Origin: Halothece sp964463655
GTDB lineage: Bacteria; Cyanobacteriota; Cyanobacteriia; Cyanobacteriales; Rubidibacteraceae
Reading direction: 5' to 3'
NCBI GenBank assembly: GCA_964463655.1
Contig: CAYXDG010000017.1
Location: forward strand, 1 to 50,939
Length of the DNA stretch: 50,939 bases
Both the position numbers and the translations under genes were made by a program. This document shows, piece by piece, positions 15,376 through 22,953 of the stretch; the first letter of the stretch is position 1, and each line of letters begins with the position of its first letter. The notes under the pieces are model-generated. The model did not search any database. It was not told where the DNA came from and saw nothing but the letters and a program-made list of their open reading frames with translations.

Positions 15376-16020
15376 TTACGCTTTGTTCCCAACTAAATTC
15401 GTGGGAGTGACACTTAAAAGCCCACCAGGTTTCCCTGGAATCGATCCTTTAACGAGGATAAAATTTCTTTCGTTATCAACGCGGACAACTTGAAGTTTGC
15501 GAATGGTGACGGTTTTCCCGCCCATTCGTCCTGCCATACGTTTTCCTGGATAGACGCGTCCGGGGGTAGTTCCAGCACCGATCGAGCCTGGAAGACGATG
15601 GTTTTTTGAACCATGACTCATCGGACCACGACTAAACCCGTGACGTTTCTGGTTTCCCGCAAACCCACGACCAATGCTAGTTCCTCTAATGTCAACCAGT
15701 TGACCTTCGTTAAAAAGATCAGCTTTCAATGACTGTCCCAATTCGTAGCTGCTGGTATCTTCAACGCGATACTCTTTGAGATGACGAAGGTGAGGAGCGT
15801 TGGCTTTTTTTAAGTGTCCTAGTTCAGGTTTGGTGAGGGCTTTTTCTTTCCCTTCACGGTATCCTAATTGGACTGCGCTATAGCCATCGGTGCTAGGTGT
15901 TTTAATTTGGGTAACGGTACAAGGCCCGAGTTCAATCACGGTTACGGGAATTGCAATTCCTTGTTCTCGGTCAAAAATCTGGGTCATTCCCAATTTTCGA
16001 CCCATTAAACCAATAGACAC
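15376..16020 (-). CDS. rplC: 50S ribosomal protein uL3
   Basis: The 214-aa protein begins MSIGLMGRKLGMTQIFD. It contains RGTSIGRGFAGNQKRHGFSR followed by GPMSHGSKNHRLPGSIGAGT, the loop near the peptidyl-transferase centre. It is the first gene of the block. rpsJ, first gene of the S10 operon in enterobacteria, is absent and is typically found with tuf in cyanobacteria. Confidence 0.98.
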   Translation of the reverse strand: MSIGLMGRKLGMTQIFDREQGIAIPVTVIELGPCTVTQIKTPSTDGYSAVQLGYREGKEKALTKPELGHLKKANAPHLRHLKEYRVEDTSSYELGQSLKADLFNEGQLVDIRGTSIGRGFAGNQKRHGFSRGPMSHGSKNHRLPGSIGAGTTPGRVYPGKRMAGRMGGKTVTIRKLQVVRVDNERNFILVKGSIPGKPGGLLSVTPTNLVGNKA

Positions 16021-16374
16021 AGGTGACTCTCCCTTTTAAGATAGACAACATCAATCAGCAATTGGCGTGACAGACAACCCAAACCCGATTCACAGTTTTG
16101 TGCCTCGGGCTACTCTCCGTCCTGAATAACTATTTATTTAGTCTAGAGATTCGCTTCGCTCATGGCTGTGAGCGAAGGGATAAATCAATGAGAGATAAAT
16201 CTGTTTTTGTTGCTTTCGGCTCGATCGGACTTAAAGAAAGCTGATCTGGGTTTCTTCAGTATCCTTACGACGCAACAAGCGCAGTTTTTTATTTTGGGCT
16301 GATTCGGGCTTCTCAGTTGTCCCTAATCAACAGAGCAACTGTTCGTTTGACCGAATTTTGAGTCACAATCATAA
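16021..16374 (-). other. Long leader of the ribosomal operon
   Basis: Between the proposed promoter and rplC lie about 350 transcribed, non-coding bases. A perfect 9-bp hairpin (CTTCGCTCA / TGAGCGAAG, 6-base loop) occurs at 16154-16177. Nearer the gene a nested pairing is possible: CCCGA with TCGGG outside, CACA with TGTG inside (about 16086-16111). Length and structure resemble autoregulated ribosomal leaders, but no known motif is recognised. Confidence 0.4.
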
Positions 16375-16403
16375 ATCATATCAAATCTTTAAGGTTTATG
16401 CAA
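16375..16403 (-). promoter_or_regulatory. Candidate promoter of the rplC-rpmE block
   Basis: On the minus strand TTGCAT (16403-16398) is followed after exactly 17 bases by TATGAT (16380-16375), a good sigma-70-type match. Transcription would start near 16368. A second -35-like TTGACA at 16441-16436 has no well-spaced -10. No transcript evidence is available. Confidence 0.45.
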
Positions 16404-16482
16404 CAAAGATTCTAGTTTTCGATCGGGGACAAGTGTGTCAAAATAGGGTTTGAAGGATATTAATAAAAATTAAAGTTAAGCG

Positions 16483-16959
16483 ATGCCACTACTGACAACT
16501 GGAAATCAGTTTATTCGGGATTTAGAAGAATCGGGAGCGCTTGGGGTCTATGCGCCGTTAGAAGGGGGATTTGAGGGACGTTATCAGCGTCGCTTACGCA
16601 CGAAGGGTTATGTGACCCTCCATTTGTCAGCGAAAGGATTGGGCGATCCAGCTTCTTATTTGAAGGGGGTGCATGGAGTACGCCATCCTCACCTCGGAAA
16701 GAAAAACATCGGTCAAAGTGCGGAGGTGGGAGATGTTTATTTCTTACCCCCGATCGTAGATTCTCAATTAGAGATATTACCTGAAAATAAAAAAGGCTTA
16801 GTCCTCTGGCTGATTGAAGGGTTTGTTTTCTCTCGTCAGGAGTTAAACTATTTAGCAAAGTTTCACGAAATTGAACCCAAAGTGAAGATTGTTGTGGAAT
16901 TGGGAGGCGATCGCGCTTTCCGTTGGGAAAAATTATCATCAGTGTTAGCAGCAGCATGA
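16483..16959 (+). CDS. ndhN: NAD(P)H-quinone oxidoreductase (NDH-1) subunit N
   Basis: NdhN is a membrane-attached stromal/cytosolic-side subunit of the cyanobacterial and chloroplast NDH-1 complex, which serves respiration, cyclic electron flow and CO2 uptake. The 158-aa product has the family's usual size and carries GNQFIRDLEESGALGVYAPL, then EGGFEGRYQRRLRTKGY, and the C-terminal VVELGGDRAFRWEKL. It is divergent from the ribosomal operon. ndhN next to rplC is common in cyanobacteria. Confidence 0.95.
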   Translation: MPLLTTGNQFIRDLEESGALGVYAPLEGGFEGRYQRRLRTKGYVTLHLSAKGLGDPASYLKGVHGVRHPHLGKKNIGQSAEVGDVYFLPPIVDSQLEILPENKKGLVLWLIEGFVFSRQELNYLAKFHEIEPKVKIVVELGGDRAFRWEKLSSVLAAA

Positions 16960-16972
16960 GGAAGGTCAAGTC

Positions 16973-17593
16973 GTGGAAGAAAATGCTTTAATTCGCGATC
17001 GGGATTACACCCTCTTGATCGACAAAAGTCAGAGTATGTCAACTCAAGACCAACCCGAGGGAAAATCTCGCTGGGAGGTCGCTCAAGAATCCACTTATGC
17101 GTTAGCCAAACAGTGTGAAGAATATGATCCCGATGGGATTACGGTCTATTTGTTCTCCAGTCGCTTTCGTCGCTATGATAATGTTACGTCAGATAAAGTG
17201 ATGCAAATTTATGCAGAAAACGATCCGATGGGAAAAACAGACTTGCTGAGTGTCTTAGAAGACGCGATCGAGAACTATTTTCAGCGTAAAGCTGCAGGAG
17301 AAACAAAACCCAACGGCGAAACCTTTTTAGTGATCACGGATGGGGAGCCAGAAGATCGCAAAGGGGTCATCCGTTATCTGATTGAAACCTCTCGGCGCTT
17401 GGATCGAGACCAAGAAATTGGCATTTCTCTGATTCAAGTGGGAGATGATCCCAAAGTAACGGAATATCTAAAAGCACTCGATGATCAGTTATTAGACGCA
17501 GGGGCAAAATTTGATATAGTTGATACCATTACCATGACTGAAATGGGAAATAGTAGTCTCTCTGAGGTGCTTTTGAGAGCGATTACTGATTAA
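16973..17593 (+). CDS. VWA-domain protein
   Basis: The 206-aa protein is essentially a single von Willebrand factor A domain. The metal-ion-dependent adhesion site is complete: DKSQS at residues 17-21, T89 in MGKTD, and D123 in ITDGEPE. Such stand-alone VWA proteins bind partner proteins through a divalent cation. The partner is unknown. It starts with GTG 13 bases after ndhN, behind a GGAAGG, and may be co-transcribed with it. No signal peptide or membrane segment is seen, so it is probably cytosolic. Confidence 0.8.
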   Translation: MEENALIRDRDYTLLIDKSQSMSTQDQPEGKSRWEVAQESTYALAKQCEEYDPDGITVYLFSSRFRRYDNVTSDKVMQIYAENDPMGKTDLLSVLEDAIENYFQRKAAGETKPNGETFLVITDGEPEDRKGVIRYLIETSRRLDRDQEIGISLIQVGDDPKVTEYLKALDDQLLDAGAKFDIVDTITMTEMGNSSLSEVLLRAITD

Positions 17594-17606
17594 GTTAATG
17601 ATGGAA

Positions 17607-17623
17607 GGTGGGCAATGCCCACC
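17607..17623. terminator. GGTGGGC-AAT-GCCCACC hairpin
   Basis: A perfect 7-bp stem with a 3-base loop lies in the short gap between the VWA and MreD-like genes. No T-run follows, so strong termination is doubtful. Near-identical hairpins occur at 26497-26513 and 33507-33523, showing that it is a dispersed repeat. Confidence 0.5.
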
Positions 17624-17643
17624 CAATTGGTTTCTAATTATTA

Positions 17644-18177
17644 GTGATTAATTTTCTTTTGTCACCAACGCAACGTTCTCTTCTTAATTCTTTAATTACT
17701 GTTACCTCTTTAGGAGTTTGTGGCTTACTCTCACCCACTCGCTTTTCAGGGACGGTTTTATTAGATTTGGGGCCGCATTGGCTGTTAATTTGGGTGGTCG
17801 CGTGGAGCATTAAACGTCAGTCTTGGCAAGGGACGATCGGGGGAATTGCAGCAGGATTTGTGCAGGATGGAATGACTCTGGCGAGTCCGTCTCATGTGTT
17901 TAGTTTAGCGTTAGTGGGCTTTCTGACAGGACGAATTGATAAGGAAAAATATATTCAGGAAGATTTTATCTCGATCGCGCTGATTGTTTTTGTGATGGCG
18001 GTGATTTCAGAAACGTTGATGGCTGCTCAATATACGATCTTTGATTTTTCCCGTTTAATTCCCATTTGGAAAGAACATCAAACGATCGCGCTGGTGTCTG
18101 CCTTATTAAGCAGTTTATGGGCCCCTGTAATTTATTATCCGTTAAATTATTGTTGGGAGAAACTGGAAGAGAATTAA
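17644..18177 (+). CDS. mreD: MreD-like rod-shape-determining membrane protein
   Basis: The 177-aa protein is mostly hydrophobic with about five predicted membrane segments. It has the MreD-like block GTIGGIAAGFVQDGMTLASP around residue 60, followed by LVGFLTGRID. MreD links the MreB cytoskeleton to cell-wall synthesis. mreB and mreC are not next to it here, so the call rests on fold and motif only. The frame starts with GTG at 17644. Confidence 0.7.
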   Translation: MINFLLSPTQRSLLNSLITVTSLGVCGLLSPTRFSGTVLLDLGPHWLLIWVVAWSIKRQSWQGTIGGIAAGFVQDGMTLASPSHVFSLALVGFLTGRIDKEKYIQEDFISIALIVFVMAVISETLMAAQYTIFDFSRLIPIWKEHQTIALVSALLSSLWAPVIYYPLNYCWEKLEEN

Positions 18178-18194
18178 CAATTGTCCTTTGTTCT

Positions 18195-18977
18195 TTATTT
18201 ATTTTGCATTGTCAGTAGGCGCTCGGCGGTAGCCAGAAGAGAGGTTTCAATATAATCGGGTTGATATTGTTTGAGATAATTGCGACTCCGAATCCCGCAA
18301 GTGAGGGCGATCGCGCTAATTCCTGTAGCTTGCGCTGCTAAAATATCGGCTTCTGTATCCCCAATCATACAGGCTTTTTCATTCCCCTGCTCAACTAAAG
18401 CTCTTTGTAAAAGGGCGGTTTTGCACTCGACATTATTACGATAGGCGATCGTTTGATCGCTTGTCCCATAAACAGCGCTAAACAAGCGTAATAAGCCATA
18501 ATTGTTTAAAAGTTGGGTGACTTGCTCTTGAGCGCGTAATGTCACCACAACTAAACGAAATCCTTGGGAATGGAGTAAAGCCAAGGCCCAATTGACCCCT
18601 TGATGAAATTTATCTTTCTCTAAAAGAAAAGATTCATTGACAATGGCGTGGACTTGCTGAACAAAATAAGGAATATGCTGAATTTGTAACCCAGAACGGA
18701 GCGCAATTTCTTGATCACAAACTCGCTCTTGCTTCATTTGCCAAAATTGTTGTTTACTGAGAAAGTTAACACTAAACAACTCATCCCAACTCAGATAATA
18801 CTCATGAGTTCGACTCAACGCAATGCAATAAGTGTTGTAATAGCGATCGGAAACATCTACCAATGGCCCATCAAAATCGCAAAAGACTGTCAACACTTGG
18901 CTTGGGGGAAGTTTTTCTGAGAAAGATTGGGTTTTGGGGATAGTTTCTAGAAGCATAAAATCAGTCAGTGTTGCCAA
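18195..18977 (-). CDS. HAD-superfamily hydrolase
   Basis: The 260-aa protein has the HAD motif I DFDGPLVD (D34 nucleophile and D36), motif II in VVVTLRAQEQ (T), and motif IV in CMIGDTEADILAA near residue 203. The helical cap between motifs I and II (about 45-135) suggests a small phosphomonoester substrate, as in phosphoglycolate phosphatases, but motif I has Pro where Thr is usual. The substrate cannot be stated. ATG8 could be an alternative start. It is convergent with the MreD-like gene. Confidence 0.8.
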   Translation of the reverse strand: MATLTDFMLLETIPKTQSFSEKLPPSQVLTVFCDFDGPLVDVSDRYYNTYCIALSRTHEYYLSWDELFSVNFLSKQQFWQMKQERVCDQEIALRSGLQIQHIPYFVQQVHAIVNESFLLEKDKFHQGVNWALALLHSQGFRLVVVTLRAQEQVTQLLNNYGLLRLFSAVYGTSDQTIAYRNNVECKTALLQRALVEQGNEKACMIGDTEADILAAQATGISAIALTCGIRSRNYLKQYQPDYIETSLLATAERLLTMQNK

Positions 18978-19110
18978 GAGAGATTTTGGATAAGCATTTT
19001 TACTCTAGCAGTTATTCAATAAGTTTTCCAGTATTTTAAATTACTTCTGGATTAGAAAAACTTATAGAGTTTCCTCAAGATTGCCAATTTAATTCACAAA
19101 AAATCACGCA

Positions 19111-20235
19111 ATGGATAAGCAAACTTCATCTCCTAAAATTGGGACACCGTTTGATCGAGCGCTGATGCAACGCTGTTTGCAGTTGGCTCGTCAAGGAATG
19201 GGAAAAACCTCACCGAATCCGCTTGTGGGAGCGATCGTTGTCCAAGATGGGAAAATAATCGGGGAAGGGTATCATCCAGGGGTTGGTCAACCTCACGCGG
19301 AGGTTTTCGCGTTGCGCGAGGCTGGGGAAAAAGCCAGAGGGGCGACCCTATACGTCAATCTCGAACCCTGTAACCATTATGGTAGAACTCCCCCTTGTTC
19401 GGAAGCCGTGATTGAAGCAGGGGTGGCGAAAGTTGTGATGGGGATGAGTGACCCTAATGCGACTGCTTCTGGGGGAAAACAGCGTTTAGAGGAAGCGGGA
19501 ATTTCGGTTTTAGTGGGAGTAGAAGAAAGTGCTTGTCGTCAACTGAATGCTGGTTTTATTCAGCGCATTCTCTATCAACGACCCTTTGGCATTTTTAAGT
19601 ATGCGATGACCTTAGATGGTAAAATTGCGACCACAACAGGACACAGTGCGTGGGTTACAGATATTTTAGCCCGACAACGAGTTTATGAACAGCGATCGCA
19701 GTGTGATGGCATTATTGTGGGCGGAAATACAGTTCGTCAAGATAATCCTTATTTAACGACACATGGTTTAACTGAGCATAACCCTCTCCGTATTGTCATG
19801 ACTCGGACTTTAAATTTACCGCCAGATGCTCATCTTTTTAACACCCAACAAGCAGCCACATTAGTCTTAACAGAAACTGAAAATTTAGAAGCAATCAAGC
19901 AATTAGAAAAACAAGGGGTAGAAGTATTTTGTTTGTCTCCTTTAACCCCAACCAGTGTGATGAGATATCTGTGCGATCGAGGTTTAGCCAGAGTCTTATG
20001 GGAATGTGGGGGAACCTTAGCAGCGAATGCCATTAAAGAAGGTGCAGTACAACAAATCCTAGCATTTATTGCACCCAAAATTATTGGCGGATTAAATGCG
20101 GGTTCTCCTGTGGGAGACTTAGACTTGAAACAAATGACTGAGGCTTTAATTTTAGAAGAGATGACTTGGGAGAAATTAGGAGATGATTATCTGTTAACTG
20201 GAAAGATTGCTGCTTCTTTTTGGGAGGATAAGTGA
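19111..20235 (+). CDS. ribD: Bifunctional riboflavin biosynthesis protein RibD
   Basis: RibD deaminates and then reduces the pyrimidine intermediate of riboflavin synthesis. The N-terminal zinc deaminase domain shows H62-A-E64 and the PCNHYGRTPPC motif with C87 and C96. The C-terminal reductase domain (about 150-370) starts FGIFKYAMTLDGKIATTTGH and has the DGIIVGGNTVRQDNP block. At 374 aa it is a complete two-domain enzyme. It stands alone, with no other rib genes nearby, as is common in cyanobacteria. Confidence 0.96.
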   Translation: MDKQTSSPKIGTPFDRALMQRCLQLARQGMGKTSPNPLVGAIVVQDGKIIGEGYHPGVGQPHAEVFALREAGEKARGATLYVNLEPCNHYGRTPPCSEAVIEAGVAKVVMGMSDPNATASGGKQRLEEAGISVLVGVEESACRQLNAGFIQRILYQRPFGIFKYAMTLDGKIATTTGHSAWVTDILARQRVYEQRSQCDGIIVGGNTVRQDNPYLTTHGLTEHNPLRIVMTRTLNLPPDAHLFNTQQAATLVLTETENLEAIKQLEKQGVEVFCLSPLTPTSVMRYLCDRGLARVLWECGGTLAANAIKEGAVQQILAFIAPKIIGGLNAGSPVGDLDLKQMTEALILEEMTWEKLGDDYLLTGKIAASFWEDK

Positions 20236-20269
20236 TGATCTTTTTTTAGAATCGTGCTGCATTGTCGCC

Positions 20270-21763
20270 TCATCCCTCCCTCTCCCAAATCTGGGAGGGC
20301 GGGCTAAGGGCTATATGATCAAGCTCATATTCCTCTTGTAAGGAAAATAATTGTTCAGTGGCTGCTTGGGCATTTTGGGCTAATTTGGCAAATTCTAAGA
20401 AGCGTTTTAACTCTTTGCGTAAAAGGTTTCTTTCCACTTCCCAGGTGGCTCGATCGAGCTTCGGGGGGACAACAATCATATCAAAAACAGTCGCTTCTGT
20501 TTTCCCCGGATGAGGTCGTAACACTCTCCCCCGTCGTTGGATAAACTGACGTGGGTTTCCAGTGCTGGCGAGAATCACAGCATGGCGAATGGCGGGAATA
20601 TCGACCCCTTCATCTAAGCAGCGAATGGCGACAAGGCCTTGTAACTCTCCTTTAACAAACTGGTGATGAAGTTTTTCTCTCTCTCCCATCGGCGTTTCGG
20701 CGGTGTAGCTGTGAACGCGAAACCCTAGTTCATTTCCCAAGAGACGAGTCACAGCAGCAACTTGGCGATCAGTGCCTTGAGAGGGGGTTTCCATTGTCCC
20801 ATCCCCGCAGTAGAATAGGGTATGGGTGGTGTTGAGTCGATCGCGCATTAATTCGGCCAGTTTGGGGAGTTTATTCTGGGCTGTTCCCACTAAACGCGAT
20901 CGCTGCATTAAAAGAGAGGTTAGGGTTTCATTGTCTGCTATCCTGGAGTTTTCCGCGAGCGCCCAACCGATGCGCTTCGTTAACTTGGCATAGGCAAACG
21001 CTTCTGACTCGGTGAGTTCCACGAAGAGGGGATAATACAGGTAGGGAACTAATGCTGAATGGGCGATCGCGTCTGCTAAGGTAAATTGAGGGCTTAATAC
21101 CTTCCCAAAATAGCTCAAGACTTCTTCTGTTCCCGTCTCATCAAAATAGCGTTCTGGGGTCGCTGATAAACCCAAGCGTAAGCCAATGGTAGCGGGTAAA
21201 CTAGCGAGAAGACGGGGCGATCCCAGATGATGGGCTTCATCGCCAACAATTAAAGTTTTCTCGGGAAAATAGTTTAATTGCGATTGGAATCCTTCTGTAA
21301 TTAATGTAGCATTTGTGGTGATAACGGTTAAAAAACCCTGTGTCCCTTTCATGAGATGATAAAGCTGATGGGATAACTCGCTTTGCCATTGTTCTACACT
21401 TTCAAAGGCTAAAATTGGCTTGAGATTAAAGTGTTGACATTCTCTTCCCCACTGGGTCACTAGATGACGATAAGGGCAAATGACCAATAAAACCTGTAAC
21501 CCAATTTTGTCATAAAGCTCTGTGGTAAGGCTAAGTGCTGTAATGGTTTTTCCGCTACCCGTCGCCATTTTTAGCATTCCCCGTCCTTGTTGACGAAACC
21601 AATTGGTGATCGCCTCTTTTTGATACTCTCTTAAGACTAAATTCGGAGGAAGACAAGGACAACCCTGAAACTGATAATGTCCTTTTGCTTCCTTGACGAT
21701 TCCTTGAGCATGACGTTTTTCATAATCTTGGGCGATCGCTTCCCAATTAATTGTCCTTAACAT
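20270..21763 (-). CDS. Superfamily 2 DEAD/DEAH helicase
   Basis: I start this at the ATG at 21763 (497 aa). A TTG 12 bases upstream is less likely. Motifs in order: a Q-like region LREYQKEAITNWFRQQ, Walker A MATGSGKT (66-73), DEAH (175-178), SATP (200-203), and a C-terminal helicase domain ending in the arginine-finger block QFIQRRGRVLRP. The architecture resembles XPB/Rad25- or type III restriction-type DNA translocases. No methylase or specificity subunit is nearby, so a repair or DNA-processing role is more likely than restriction. The 3' end codes through a CTCCCA/TGGGAG hairpin at 20282-20297. Confidence 0.85.
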   Translation of the reverse strand: MLRTINWEAIAQDYEKRHAQGIVKEAKGHYQFQGCPCLPPNLVLREYQKEAITNWFRQQGRGMLKMATGSGKTITALSLTTELYDKIGLQVLLVICPYRHLVTQWGRECQHFNLKPILAFESVEQWQSELSHQLYHLMKGTQGFLTVITTNATLITEGFQSQLNYFPEKTLIVGDEAHHLGSPRLLASLPATIGLRLGLSATPERYFDETGTEEVLSYFGKVLSPQFTLADAIAHSALVPYLYYPLFVELTESEAFAYAKLTKRIGWALAENSRIADNETLTSLLMQRSRLVGTAQNKLPKLAELMRDRLNTTHTLFYCGDGTMETPSQGTDRQVAAVTRLLGNELGFRVHSYTAETPMGEREKLHHQFVKGELQGLVAIRCLDEGVDIPAIRHAVILASTGNPRQFIQRRGRVLRPHPGKTEATVFDMIVVPPKLDRATWEVERNLLRKELKRFLEFAKLAQNAQAATEQLFSLQEEYELDHIALSPPSQIWEREG

Positions 21764-21780
21764 AGTAAAATTCAACAGAG

Positions 21781-21807
21781 AAAAAATTAGGGCGATCGTC
21801 TCGCCCT
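21781..21807 (-). terminator. Rho-independent terminator of the 36-aa gene
   Basis: On the minus strand a 7-bp stem (AGGGCGA / TCGCCCT, 5-base loop, 21789-21807) is followed by AA and six T residues (21786-21781). It lies 10 bases after the stop of the small membrane gene at 21818 and directly before the helicase gene. Confidence 0.7.
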
Positions 21808-21817
21808 TTGGTCTTGC

Positions 21818-21928
21818 TTATCGTCGAGTGGTAAACACTGTGGTAAACATCATCAGAAACGCTCCAATGGTTACAATTAGCGCGATCGCCACAGGAATAA
21901 CATTCATTAACTGATCTTGATCCATCAT
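21818..21928 (-). CDS. Small single-span membrane protein, 36 aa
   Basis: The frame reads MMDQDQLMNV, a strongly hydrophobic stretch (about residues 8-30, including VIPVAIALIVTIGAFLMMF), and a positive end TTRR. This is the shape of the tiny one-helix subunits of photosynthetic and NDH-1 complexes, but I do not recognise it as any named Psb, Psa, Pet or Ndh protein. A real gene is supported by the terminator right after the stop. No strong Shine-Dalgarno is visible. A second ATG at 21925 could be the true start. Only short stretches of non-coding DNA surround it. Confidence 0.65.
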   Translation of the reverse strand: MMDQDQLMNVIPVAIALIVTIGAFLMMFTTVFTTRR

Positions 21929-22020
21929 TACTTTTTACTGAGTGAGCTTCTTTTCCAGTGTTACAAAGAACCAGAACCTTTACAAGCAATTGAGCTTCTC
22001 AGTAATGAACCCAGAAGAAA

Positions 22021-22398
22021 CTATTCATTATTAACTACATAATTGCTGAGAATCGTCTGGGGGGAGTGAGAAGAGGAGGGGAGTTCAGTCTGACAAACTT
22101 GTGTTTTCACGATATTCGCCAACTCTTGCAATTGATTGATGGCTTCGGCCCCTTCTAACTTCATCAATTCGCGATCATCGCACAATTCTGTCCAAGTAAT
22201 TCCATAATCAGAGACTAAAAAGCGAATCAGATGATTATCTCCCAAACTGACCATAAACGAGGCACTATTCATTTCTTGACCACAGGTGTAGCAAGAGGCA
22301 AGATATCCTCGTCTTTCCAAAACAATGGCGAGGGCTTGTAAATTCATCACTAAATCTTGAATAAATTGGCGATGTTGGTGAGCTAGTCGTGTAAACAC
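22021..22398 (-). CDS. DUF1815 family protein
   Basis: The 125-aa protein matches the cyanobacterial DUF1815 family as I remember it (FTRLAHQHRQFIQDLVMNLQ, then ASCYTCGQEMNSASFMVSLG and RFLVSDYGITWTEL). Function is unknown. Two cysteines in CYTC could bind metal or form a disulfide. The GTG at 22398 is chosen because GGAGG stands 6 bases before it. The frame extends to another GTG at 22419 that lacks such a site. The C-terminal tail is Ser- and Asn-rich and probably disordered. Confidence 0.8.
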   Translation of the reverse strand: MFTRLAHQHRQFIQDLVMNLQALAIVLERRGYLASCYTCGQEMNSASFMVSLGDNHLIRFLVSDYGITWTELCDDRELMKLEGAEAINQLQELANIVKTQVCQTELPSSSHSPQTILSNYVVNNE

Positions 22399-22650
22399 TT
22401 TTGTCCTCCAGCGGCACACAATTTTTATATTGTAGCCTGTTTGTTATGTTTTTTTAAGAATTGCGATCGTTCTCCAACGACGACAGTTAGTTCTACGCTA
22501 GCAGAAGGAAAGGAGAAGAATGTGTAAGGTACATTACAACCTAAGTCAAGAAAAGGAATAGTAGGTTCTTTTCCCGCTTTCCGATAAGATATAGAATGCT
22601 AATAACAGTAACCCTTTCTGGAATTAGGTTAGGATAAGGAAAATCAAAGC

Positions 22651-22905
22651 ATGAATCAAGAAACATTTAACAAAGTCAAAGGAATCGTTGCCCAACAGCT
22701 AGAAATCGAAGATCAAGGGACGATTCAGCCAGAATCGAAGTTTGCTGAGGATTTAGGAGCAGACTCCCTCGATGTGGTGGAATTAGTGATGGCCCTAGAA
22801 GAAGAATTTGATGTGGAAATTCCAGACGAAGCAGCAGAAAAAATCGCTACTGTACAAGCAGCAGTGGATTACATTGAACAGAAAGCAGCAACACCTTCTT
22901 CTTAG
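22651..22905 (+). CDS. acpP: Acyl carrier protein
   Basis: The 84-aa acidic four-helix protein carries fatty-acyl chains on 4'-phosphopantetheine attached to the serine of the GADSLDVVE motif (S39). It is directly followed by fabF, 48 bases downstream, the usual pairing. The 230-base region upstream has an AT-rich GATAAGATATAGAAT segment that could hold the promoter, and AAGGA stands ahead of the ATG. The C-terminal EQKAATPSS tail is slightly longer than in Escherichia coli ACP. Confidence 0.98.
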   Translation: MNQETFNKVKGIVAQQLEIEDQGTIQPESKFAEDLGADSLDVVELVMALEEEFDVEIPDEAAEKIATVQAAVDYIEQKAATPSS

Positions 22906-22953
22906 GTTTCCGAGTGCATAACTCAGTGATACCGCAAAAATTTATGGAAAATT

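Noticed and set aside
21747..21989. 80-codon minus-strand frame across the small-gene region
   Set aside because: It is out of frame with the 36-aa peptide, runs through its terminator hairpin, and has no plausible protein features.
20270..22398. Restriction or defence island around the helicase
   Set aside because: No methylase, nuclease or other defence gene is adjacent. Neighbours are riboflavin, DUF1815 and fatty-acid genes.
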